Shown here: positions 56,317 to 63,250 of the stretch, piece after piece
How the letters are laid out: each line of letters begins with the position of its first letter
How positions within the stretch are numbered: the stretch's first letter is position 1
Notes under the pieces: generated by a model
What the model saw: the letters and a program-made list of their open reading frames with translations, nothing else
Told to the model about the DNA's origin: nothing
Databases searched by the model: none
NCBI GenBank assembly: GCA_024274705.1
Contig: JAJSAL010000055.1
Coordinates: 39,782-103,781, forward strand
Direction: 5' to 3'
DNA: 64,000 bases
Source of the DNA: Spirochaetota bacterium
GTDB taxonomy: Bacteria > Spirochaetota > Spirochaetia > SPDA01 > JAJSAL01
Position numbers and translations under genes: made by a program

Positions 56317-57878
56317 TGTTTAGTCTCCTGTTTTTCTTTCTCAAGAGGCTTTCTTGATTCCGCTAACGATTTGTTTTCAGTTTTCAGCCGTTCGACATTC
56401 TCCCGGTAATCACTGCCGTTATACGCTTTCGCTTCCCGTTCTCCGGTGGTGTGTCCGAGCCTGATCCGGGTTTCTACCGCCTTGACTTCTTTGAGCGGAT
56501 CGACAACTGGGCGGGATATTCCAGTCCATACGCCATGGAGCCAAGCGCGTCTCAGAAGAGGTCTGTCGTATCCGGGGGATTTGATATCACCCGCTTTGAT
56601 CTGTTCGGTAAACCATGCCTCGTAAAAAGGTGATAAAAAGCCGGATACAAAATCAGCTCTTCGGCGGTTTACGGTGTTCCAGAAAAAGAGGATTTCTGCT
56701 CGTGCTGCTGAATATGAAGCGTTGAACTTTTGAGTTAAGACGGAAAGCGGCATGCCAAGACAACCAGCTATCCGGGTCATGAACGCTTCGACGAAAGCGG
56801 AATAATTCTGGTTCGGCCTGGTCATTTGATGGAAATTCATTTTGTAGCCGGGCGGGAGGTTATTCAGGACTAGCGCCCGTTTACCTACCTGTACGGTTTC
56901 AATGCCGGTTTTCGGTACATAATCGTTTGTTTCCGGGTTTGCGGTTTTAGGAGCAAAACCAGGCTTTTTCGGCGTTGCGTTGACATCAGCCTCGACCGAT
57001 GCGAGGAAAAGAGCATTTGCCACGACGGCCTCAAGTTCTGCTATGTCGTATTCGGTCAAGCGGGACAATTCGTAGACGAGTTTCGATAGTTCAGGGAGTC
57101 CGCGGAGTTGTCCGACTGCCTCGAAATTGCCGGAGTGGATCACAAAATGTCTTCCGGATTTCGTGCTGAATATCGGGATACGTTTTGTTTTCATGGTGTC
57201 GGCGTCCCGGACATGGATGGCTACCACTTTTCCGATTGAGTCTTTTTCTATGCCGTGTTTAACGGATCCGCCACGGTTTTCGATTGCCTTTGTTTCTTCG
57301 TGGGATGTGGGGTTGATTACTTGTTCAGGCTTGATTAGCTGCAGAGCAACCGGAGACATACGGGAGGGGGTTTTGAGATACCGGATGATGCCGAATATCT
57401 CCCCGTCTATCATTTCGAGCCGGTAGAGTTTCCGCTGGAGCTGATTGAAAGTCTGAACTCCTTCGATATCCGCCTCTTTGCTCTCGGCGTAGAGTTTCCA
57501 CATCGATTCTACGGTTTGAGTCCATTCGTACCGGGCTTGATCTTCTTTCGGAGCATCCGGCAAGAGGTTCCAGAGGGGAGCCGATTCCCAGGTCAAGCCG
57601 GTGTTGATCACGTTGTCGGCAAACCGGGTAATGATTCCGGTTGCAATGGTGCTTTCGTTGTACACGCCTCTTGAGTTCCGGCGGAGGGTAGTGTAATTAT
57701 AGCCGGAAAAATTGCTGTAATTGATTGACCCGTATTTTTCGCCAGTATATTGTCCGATAGGATTGACCCATCCGGTATTTACCATTGCAGCGGCCTGCAT
57801 TCGTTCCCGAACTTCTTGCCGGGTGTTTACGGATCTCACCGGTTCCGGTTTTTTTCGTAAGCGGTCGAACAATCCCAT
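56313..57878 (-). CDS. Portal protein (lambda gpB family)
   Basis: 521 residues. Family segments include RARSRDLVRNN-like N-terminus replaced here by TLRRNSRGVYNESTIATGI, EGVQTFNQLQRKLYRLEMIDG, PGYKMNFHQMTRPNQNYSAF and SYSAARAEILFFWNTVNRRR. It forms the dodecameric DNA gate at the capsid vertex. The C-terminal 60 residues are Lys/Glu-rich. Confidence 0.92.
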   Translation of the reverse strand: MGLFDRLRKKPEPVRSVNTRQEVRERMQAAAMVNTGWVNPIGQYTGEKYGSINYSNFSGYNYTTLRRNSRGVYNESTIATGIITRFADNVINTGLTWESAPLWNLLPDAPKEDQARYEWTQTVESMWKLYAESKEADIEGVQTFNQLQRKLYRLEMIDGEIFGIIRYLKTPSRMSPVALQLIKPEQVINPTSHEETKAIENRGGSVKHGIEKDSIGKVVAIHVRDADTMKTKRIPIFSTKSGRHFVIHSGNFEAVGQLRGLPELSKLVYELSRLTEYDIAELEAVVANALFLASVEADVNATPKKPGFAPKTANPETNDYVPKTGIETVQVGKRALVLNNLPPGYKMNFHQMTRPNQNYSAFVEAFMTRIAGCLGMPLSVLTQKFNASYSAARAEILFFWNTVNRRRADFVSGFLSPFYEAWFTEQIKAGDIKSPGYDRPLLRRAWLHGVWTGISRPVVDPLKEVKAVETRIRLGHTTGEREAKAYNGSDYRENVERLKTENKSLAESRKPLEKEKQETKQ

Positions 57879-58132
57879 TAGCGTGTCACCTCCACAGAGA
57901 TGATTCCGCCGCGTTCGTCAAGTTCGTCATGTTTTGCGAGCCAGTAGTCAAGCTGTTTTTGGAGGGTGGATAGATTTGCTCTGGTTACGGTTTGACGGCC
58001 CTGCCCGGTATCCAATGAGTAGGATTGACCGATCATTACGGCGTCTATTGCTGCTGATATTGCTGTGATTTTTGACTCGATTTGAGCCTTGGTGAAGTAT
58101 CCCACATAAATGATATGCAGAAACAAAAACAT
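57878..58132 (-). CDS. gpW-like head completion protein
   Basis: Up to 84 residues. The core TKAQIESKITAISAAIDAVMIG and YSLDTGQGRQTVTRANLSTLQKQLDYW is gpW-like (lambda W joins head to tail). The start is unclear: ATG 58132 gives a hydrophobic tail of nine residues, and GTG 58105 gives a more gpW-like beginning, but neither has a good ribosome-binding site. Its end overlaps the portal ATG by one base. Confidence 0.75.
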   Translation of the reverse strand: MFLFLHIIYVGYFTKAQIESKITAISAAIDAVMIGQSYSLDTGQGRQTVTRANLSTLQKQLDYWLAKHDELDERGGIISVEVTR

Positions 58133-58212
58133 TTTGCAATATGATTTTGTGATTTACATGCAATAAACAGCGTTTATTTAATATTTTTTCTGTTTTTGAG
58201 CTATATGTGGTG
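58133..58212. other. AT-rich gap with an inverted repeat
   Basis: Eighty bases without a gene between terminase and gpW. Contains ATAAAC-AGC-GTTTAT (58163-58177) followed by a T-rich run on the plus strand. Purpose unknown; no minus-strand terminator. Confidence 0.4.
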
Positions 58213-60138
58213 TTATTGGTCTTTTTGATCAAGATAATCCCAGAAATCGCCCCAGGATATTCGGTAATCTTTCTCGATCTGGTTTTTCGATCTTAAATAG
58301 TCATCGACGTATTGTCGGTATGCGTAGACCATGGCGAGAGCGTATACCCGGCAATCAAGTTGCTCATTCCTCCGCTGCCCCGCATCCCATTTGTATTTTT
58401 TTTGCCCGGATGCACTGACTTCCATGATCCTTGATTCAGCGGTCAGCCGGTTGAAATGCTCCCGGGTGTACTCAATGGGAAAATGACAATATCCTTTCGG
58501 GAGTGCTCCGCTCTCATATTCGCCCTTGTTCAGGTATTGGTATATCTCCTGTTTGAGGAGGTCGGTGTTGATATCGATGCGGGCAATGTTCGGGCCGGAA
58601 GAAGCGGAGACCTTAATGTAGTCCTTGCCCTTGTTCAGGGTGTCAAATCCCATGACGGGAAGCACGCCGGAGTCAAACCGTTCGCAGAAAGCGTTTACGA
58701 TGTCGGGGAGATATCCTGCATCTATCCCGGCGAATTGGATGTCCATGCCGCAGTGTTTGGCGTTGATGATTTTTTCGAGAGCATCATAACAGGAGTCGGA
58801 AATTGTTGAGGTGTCCCCGTGAATCACGTGGTAATTAATCGACCAGCTCTCTTTGTCCCTGCCCCAGGCCACCACCTCGCACTCGATCCGGTTCGCCTGG
58901 ATGTCAGCGCCGAGGGTGAGGAAAAGGATCCTTGCATTGTCCGGGAGAGTATCGAGGTGGTAGCACCGCTCTCGTGTGATGACCGCTTCGATCCGTGGCT
59001 TAATGCCTTCGTCGCGGAATGGTTCGCCGAGGAAGGTGTTGATGAAGTTCTGGAATTTCAGCTTAGGGAACCCCTCGGATTTGATCTGGAGAAATTCCAC
59101 AACCGCGTTTTCCCAGGAGCGGAAACCAACGGGAGAGTATAGCCCTGGAATATGATAGCTTCGCATTCCTGGACGGCGTGGTTTCGCTGTCGGTCGCCAT
59201 TCGCCACGGGGAAGGAACCAGTCTTTGTCAGAGTTTTTCCAGTACTTCCCGCATTTCTCACATTCGTACCGGACAGAAGATGAAGTGATCTCCCCGTCCT
59301 TGTTCAGTTTACAGACTAAGCGGTCATCTTCAGTATGGTCGAATTTGAGCTGTTTCCATTTCAGGTATTGCATGTGTTTGCATTTTTTGCATGGTACGAA
59401 ATACCGCCGTTGATCTCCTTCGTGGAAAAGCGGGAGGATCTTGCTGTTGTGTTCAAGGAGCGGTGCAGAGCCCCAGAGGATTTTAAGCATCTCGGAATAT
59501 GCGTCTCCCCTCCGGCGGATCAGGTAGATCGGGTCGCCCTCTTGTTTTGTGGAATCGGAGAAAGCGTCCACCTCATCGACACACATTTTCTGAAACGACA
59601 TTGCCCGGAGTTTCGCCCCGCTATTCGGACCGGCTGCAATTAAGAAACCTCCTGGAAACTCTTTCCGGGTTTTTATGTCTCCTGTTTTCCGTTGTGTTTT
59701 TCGTTTGTGTTGTGCGGCGATTTTGTGAGTAAGTCCTGCGTGATTGATCATGGCATCGATGCGGAGCTCCATTTGTGTTTCTGCGAGTGTGGCGTCGCCG
59801 GTGACGTAGAGCATCGGACCGGGGGAAGAGTCGATGGTGTAGCCTATCCAGTTTTCGATTGTCCCGACGGTGAAAGATATTTGTGTCCCCTTCATCACCG
59901 CTACTTCCCGGACCGGGGAGCTTTCAGAAAGGCAATCGACGATCTCCCGCATGTAGGGGAAAGGATCGAATGAGAAGGGTCCAGGATACGGGGAGAGTCC
60001 TTCCGGGATTGTCCGGTTTTCTTCCGCCCATTCTGAAACCTGCAGGCGGACTATTTCAGTCGGGATAATTTCATATGCGGTGGCGGTGAGTTTTTCAATT
60101 GCGGTCTCGTAGTCAGTCGGGGTTAATAGGTTAGTCAG
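58213..60138 (-). CDS. Terminase large subunit (lambda gpA family), CTG start
   Basis: 641 residues, the same as lambda gpA, if initiated at CTG 60138. The first ATG (59952) would remove 62 residues that clearly belong to the family (VSEWAEENRTIPEG... PYPGPFSFDPFPY). No ATG, GTG or TTG exists in that stretch. The CTG overlaps the small-subunit stop as CTGA and has GGAGGTGG nine bases upstream. ATPase: KGTQISF and MCVDEVDAF; nuclease: LGADIQANRIECEVVAW, AGIDAG and DCRVYALAMVYAY. It packages DNA. Confidence 0.92.
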   Translation of the reverse strand: MTNLLTPTDYETAIEKLTATAYEIIPTEIVRLQVSEWAEENRTIPEGLSPYPGPFSFDPFPYMREIVDCLSESSPVREVAVMKGTQISFTVGTIENWIGYTIDSSPGPMLYVTGDATLAETQMELRIDAMINHAGLTHKIAAQHKRKTQRKTGDIKTRKEFPGGFLIAAGPNSGAKLRAMSFQKMCVDEVDAFSDSTKQEGDPIYLIRRRGDAYSEMLKILWGSAPLLEHNSKILPLFHEGDQRRYFVPCKKCKHMQYLKWKQLKFDHTEDDRLVCKLNKDGEITSSSVRYECEKCGKYWKNSDKDWFLPRGEWRPTAKPRRPGMRSYHIPGLYSPVGFRSWENAVVEFLQIKSEGFPKLKFQNFINTFLGEPFRDEGIKPRIEAVITRERCYHLDTLPDNARILFLTLGADIQANRIECEVVAWGRDKESWSINYHVIHGDTSTISDSCYDALEKIINAKHCGMDIQFAGIDAGYLPDIVNAFCERFDSGVLPVMGFDTLNKGKDYIKVSASSGPNIARIDINTDLLKQEIYQYLNKGEYESGALPKGYCHFPIEYTREHFNRLTAESRIMEVSASGQKKYKWDAGQRRNEQLDCRVYALAMVYAYRQYVDDYLRSKNQIEKDYRISWGDFWDYLDQKDQ

Positions 60139-60683
60139 TTCTTTTCCACCTCCATCATCTCAATAATTTTCTTCGATTCTTTTCTCAACTGTGTTGCCGC
60201 ATTGTCCAGGGTTTTCTGGATTGCCTTTTTCACTTCCTTCTCGATTCTGTCCCGGAGTTTTTTGTCTCCACGGGCTATACGGTTCCCGATCTGCAGGAAG
60301 TTATTACGGATTCCGGTGGAGAATGCGCCGATCCAGATCCCGACAAGTTCGATGTGTATCAGATTTTTTTTTTCAACCTCGTACTGGAGGTCAAGTTTTC
60401 GCCCTTGTTTTTTTTTAAGTTCGATTTCCGCTCTCAGTTTTTCGGCTTCGAGTGATACGGTTTCTTCGTCAATTTCCTCATGGTCTAACGGGTCGTCATA
60501 TATCCCCCGTTGTGCTCTCTGTTTTTTAGATGCACCCATGATGTAGCGTCGGTTAACAGGATCATTGGTGTCTACTTTCCCGTCCTTGGTTAGACGGATC
60601 TGCCCTTTTTTTTTCGCCTTATAAATTGCGGAAGAGGAGACTTCAATAAATCGCGCAAGCTCGGCCAAGGAATCAAGTAGCAC
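60135..60683 (-). CDS. Terminase small subunit-like (Nu1-type)
   Basis: 182 residues, GTG start with AGAGG about nine bases upstream. An N-terminal winged-helix motif (SLAELARFIEVSSSAIYKAKKKGQI) recognises DNA and a long charged helical region follows. Directly upstream of the large subunit. The last codons, AAG AAC TGA, overlap the CTG start of the large gene. Confidence 0.8.
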   Translation of the reverse strand: MLLDSLAELARFIEVSSSAIYKAKKKGQIRLTKDGKVDTNDPVNRRYIMGASKKQRAQRGIYDDPLDHEEIDEETVSLEAEKLRAEIELKKKQGRKLDLQYEVEKKNLIHIELVGIWIGAFSTGIRNNFLQIGNRIARGDKKLRDRIEKEVKKAIQKTLDNAATQLRKESKKIIEMMEVEKN

Positions 60684-60746
60684 CTACCAACCTCTTTTCA
60701 AAAAATCCAGTGTGGTGAAAAGGAAAATACTGTCGAACAAAACCCA

Positions 60747-60902
60747 TCAAAACCCCCACCCCCCTGTCACAGTACCTTTTTTGTTATGATTTATCATACT
60801 CTTTTTCTTTCGCTTCTTTCTGCGTACCCTCTGTGCATTGATAGCTGCCCTCCACTCACTCTCCTTCTCAGCCTCCACCCTCCGGTACATATCCCGTGTC
60901 AT
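60747..60902 (-). CDS. Small basic protein (51 residues)
   Basis: ATG 60902 overlaps the stop of the upstream gene (TAATG). The product is strongly basic (RVRRKKRKKK) and ends GTVTGGWGF. It is too short for ordinary gene finders. No family recognised. It precedes the terminase genes. Confidence 0.45.
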   Translation of the reverse strand: MTRDMYRRVEAEKESEWRAAINAQRVRRKKRKKKSMINHNKKGTVTGGWGF

Positions 60903-61141
60903 TACGTTCTTGTAAATAGAAACCGCACTCTTCTCCAGAATTTCCAGCCGTACCTTGCTTTCAGCCTTGCCCGGTATGCTTTAAGTTTCCGGATCCGGGT
61001 GAGGAGCATGTCCCGCTCCTTTTTTACTTCCCACCGTACAGCTGCCCGAAAGTGTTTCAGGGCTTCCATAAGGTTCTCGTTCCGCTCCTGAAGGAGTTTA
61101 ATTTTTCTTTTTAGCCTGGTTTGCTTTGAGTGTGTCTTCAA
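60902..61141 (-). CDS. Small basic coiled-coil protein
   Basis: 79 residues, TTG start with AGGAGGGG upstream. Lys/Arg-rich coiled coil with an Arg-rich end (ARYGWKFWRRVRFLF). Probably nucleic-acid binding. No family. Confidence 0.6.
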   Translation of the reverse strand: MKTHSKQTRLKRKIKLLQERNENLMEALKHFRAAVRWEVKKERDMLLTRIRKLKAYRARLKARYGWKFWRRVRFLFTRT

Positions 61142-61361
61142 GTGTCCCCTCCTCGATCATTGTTAAAATTAACCGCTGGTGTTGTGTGAGCTTTGCCAGA
61201 ACAGCGGCCCGGCTTGCCATCCATGCCTCTACAGCTATGGCCAGGTGGTCCCAATCTTTGAAATAGCCAGAATCACATTTATATGCCTGAATCCATCTTC
61301 GGAAGTCCGCCAACTGCTTGTCCCATACGTTGTGTTTTATATTTATCTGTTTTTTACTCAT
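61098..61361 (-). CDS. Helical early phage protein
   Basis: 87 residues from ATG 61361 (ATGA overlap with the upstream stop, GAAGGT eight bases before). A longer reading to 61406 enters the neighbouring gene. Sequence contains KHNVWDKQLADFRRWIQ and LTQHQRLILTMIEEGTLED. Helical, function unknown. Confidence 0.6.
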   Translation of the reverse strand: MSKKQINIKHNVWDKQLADFRRWIQAYKCDSGYFKDWDHLAIAVEAWMASRAAVLAKLTQHQRLILTMIEEGTLEDTLKANQAKKKN

Positions 61362-61666
61362 GCACATACCTTCATGCTTTTCTCTCCCAGGTTGTACTGC
61401 CTGCAAATCGTTTCAAACTCCATCTCAACGCTATGCTTCGAATACGATGCACAACAGAAATGATTACCACATTGATTTAAGATATGATAAATACCAAAGA
61501 TTCCCTGTTTCATTCTGACCACATCGAATCCACAGTTATTCCCATACGTCACCGATTCGATAATCGATTCGATGTCATCCTGGGTAAAGACAGGTTCATA
61601 CTCAGGATCTTTGGCCCACGTCCTTTCAGCGATTTTTCGCATGAGTTTTATTTCCGGATATTCCAT
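61358..61666 (-). CDS. Early phage protein with several Cys and His
   Basis: 102 residues, GGGAGGAAG site before ATG 61666. Several Cys and His (NQCGNHFCCASYSKH) may bind metal. No family recognised. Directly downstream of the origin-like intergenic region. Confidence 0.6.
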   Translation of the reverse strand: MEYPEIKLMRKIAERTWAKDPEYEPVFTQDDIESIIESVTYGNNCGFDVVRMKQGIFGIYHILNQCGNHFCCASYSKHSVEMEFETICRQYNLGEKSMKVCA

Positions 61667-61678
61667 TCTTCCTCCCAG

Positions 61679-61894
61679 TTATCCACAAGCTCACAGGCCC
61701 TACTACTAGTTTTTATTTATTAATCCTAAGAATTTGTCTCCCAGAACCGCACGAACGGCTAACCGCACGAACGGTAATTGACCCACCGGTGCTAAGTCTT
61801 GATATATCAAACAATTATTTTTCATTCACCTCTCACCGCTGGTTCAGTTTCTGTACCACCCGTCAAATCGGGGTTATCCACAGGGTTATCCACA
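61679..61894. other. Candidate phage replication origin
   Basis: Three perfect DnaA boxes TTATCCACA in one orientation (61679-61687, 61874-61882, 61886-61894), an AT-rich stretch (about 61701-61735), two direct 14-base repeats AACCGCACGAACGG 16 bases apart (61745-61758, 61761-61774), and a 12-base palindrome TTGATATATCAA (61799-61810). All lie within or beside the 155-base gap and the 3' end of a replication initiator-like gene. Confidence 0.7.
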
Positions 61895-62322
61895 AGTAAA
61901 AGCTGCTTATCGTCCACCTCGTTATACTCCTCTTCTCCCTGGTCTTTGAATAAAAAGGCTTCCAGGTATGTCCTGAGTTTTTCAGAGTTCCACAGGAAAT
62001 TGATCCGGATCCGGATTTCGTTATAGGCCCCGCTCTTATGCCTGGGCTGAACATAGGATATCAGTCCCCGCTGATGGAGCCAGGACTTTAATGTTTTAAT
62101 CTTCGCTTCTCCGAATCCGGTACCCCGCTTCAGATACACCATGTTCGCCCGGACGTTCCTGTTCCCCTGGAGAAGAGCGGTAAACTGCAGGTGCATGTAG
62201 AGCCGGAACGCCTCCTGACTTATCTTTCCCCCAGACAGAAACAGCTTGTACAGCCCGACCGTGCAATGAATGATCTGATCGTTATCCGGTGTTTGTACAG
62301 GATATTCGCCTGCTGACCTCAC
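61822..62322 (-). CDS. Replication initiator-like winged-helix protein
   Basis: 166 residues, GTG start with AGAGGAAG upstream. The middle (about 30-115) is a winged-helix of the HTH_36 type with ISQEAFRLYMHLQ and GFGEAKIKTLKSWLHQRGLI, as in phage and plasmid replication proteins. The C-terminal tail is acidic; its VDNPVDNP codons are two of the DnaA boxes. It probably melts or marks the adjacent origin. Confidence 0.7.
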   Translation of the reverse strand: MRSAGEYPVQTPDNDQIIHCTVGLYKLFLSGGKISQEAFRLYMHLQFTALLQGNRNVRANMVYLKRGTGFGEAKIKTLKSWLHQRGLISYVQPRHKSGAYNEIRIRINFLWNSEKLRTYLEAFLFKDQGEEEYNEVDDKQLLLVDNPVDNPDLTGGTETEPAVRGE

Positions 62323-62333
62323 TGACTTCCTCT

Positions 62334-62561
62334 TTATTTCCCCTGTGACCCTACGTTTGTAGGGTCAGTAGAAGAGTTTTCCGATTTCTGGTATCTAATG
62401 TCATCCAACTCGGAAAACACCCCTTTTGATGGATATTTATTGATGTGGGAAAACACCGCCATACGTGAAAATTCAGACGGCCGTAATCCCTTCGCGGCTG
62501 CTTCATGCCTGATGATTTCATACGCTTGATTGTCCACGGAAAAACTGACTGATCGTTTCAT
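62334..62561 (-). CDS. Small ribbon-helix-helix-like protein
   Basis: 75 residues. MKRSVSFSVDNQAYEIIRHEAAAKGLRPSEFSRMA has the ribbon-helix-helix pattern (CopG/Arc). Likely a repressor or copy-number regulator of the replication module, given its position just upstream. An 8-bp hairpin lies in its last codons. Confidence 0.65.
   Translation of the reverse strand: MKRSVSFSVDNQAYEIIRHEAAAKGLRPSEFSRMAVFSHINKYPSKGVFSELDDIRYQKSENSSTDPTNVGSQGK
62347..62366. promoter_or_regulatory. Perfect hairpin / operator-like inverted repeat
   Basis: GACCCTAC-GTTT-GTAGGGTC, 8 bp stem and 4-base loop, 25 bases upstream of the replication gene start. No T-run, so it is not an intrinsic terminator. It may be the operator of the adjacent ribbon-helix-helix protein or an RNA structure controlling initiator translation. 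Confidence 0.55.
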
Positions 62562-62743
62562 ACCCCCTCCCCGGATATTGGTTGTCTATCGTTCTTTAAC
62601 CGTTGCACTTCCCTGGAAGTGGCAACAATAAGGTCCTGTAGGGCCTGACGAAACTCATCGCTTATCGATTCCAGATTGCAACGGATCAACATGATCGAAT
62701 CAGATTCTACGTTTTCAATGTCACTAATCACGCTCTTAGCCAT
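62558..62743 (-). CDS. Small acidic early protein
   Basis: 61 residues from ATG 62743 with GGGAG upstream (GTG 62752 is the alternative start). Predicted helical, rich in Asp, Glu and Ser. Overlaps the ribbon-helix-helix gene by four bases. Unknown. Confidence 0.55.
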   Translation of the reverse strand: MAKSVISDIENVESDSIMLIRCNLESISDEFRQALQDLIVATSREVQRLKNDRQPISGEGV

Positions 62744-62976
62744 TCCAGACACTCCCGGATGTTCTTCATTTTTTCGTATGCATCCTTCTTATTTCTAAAC
62801 TTAGATTCTTTTTCGTAGTACCTGGCGTCGGTTATGGCCGTTTCAACATCTTCTCTCGTTTTTTTTACCACAATGATTCCTGCCTTCTTCTTCGAAAGAT
62901 AAATGGTAATGAGATAACGCATTATGCGTATTATCGATTTGTAGGAGGTGTCTTTTTGTACAACCTCTATTTTCAA
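62728..62976 (-). CDS. Small early protein, unknown
   Basis: 82 residues. Hydrophobic beta-like centre (MRYLITIYLSKKKAGIIVV) and charged helical C-terminus. ATG 62976 overlaps the upstream stop (ATGA). Function unknown. Confidence 0.6.
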   Translation of the reverse strand: MKIEVVQKDTSYKSIIRIMRYLITIYLSKKKAGIIVVKKTREDVETAITDARYYEKESKFRNKKDAYEKMKNIRECLEWLRA

Positions 62977-63242
62977 TCAATTCCCCTCCCCGCTGGTTTC
63001 AACAGCTCCAACTCCTTTCCAGACGCTTTCCTTTTTGCGGCTTTCTCAATCGCTGAGAGTGCAGCATTATAGTCGTCCTGGCTCATCTCTCCCTTTGCGT
63101 ATTTCCGTTTCACAATACGCTGCAGCTCCTCAACAGATCCGCCACTGTTCAGCGCAATGACCGCTCCATTGTAGAGCCCGGTATCGCTGTACGTGCGAGC
63201 TATTTTTTTCGGTGGTTGGTCGAATAATGACAACTGGGACAT
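62973..63242 (-). CDS. Small protein with sliding-clamp-binding motif
   Basis: 89 residues. The N-terminus MSQLSLFDQPPKK contains QLSLF, which matches the beta-clamp-binding pentapeptide consensus QL(S/D)LF. The C-terminal half (EELQRIVKRKYAKGEMSQDD...) is SHOCT-like helical. It is immediately after the methyltransferase gene. It may recruit or block the host DNA polymerase III clamp. Confidence 0.65.
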   Translation of the reverse strand: MSQLSLFDQPPKKIARTYSDTGLYNGAVIALNSGGSVEELQRIVKRKYAKGEMSQDDYNAALSAIEKAAKRKASGKELELLKPAGRGID

Positions 63243-63250
63243 CCTCTCTC

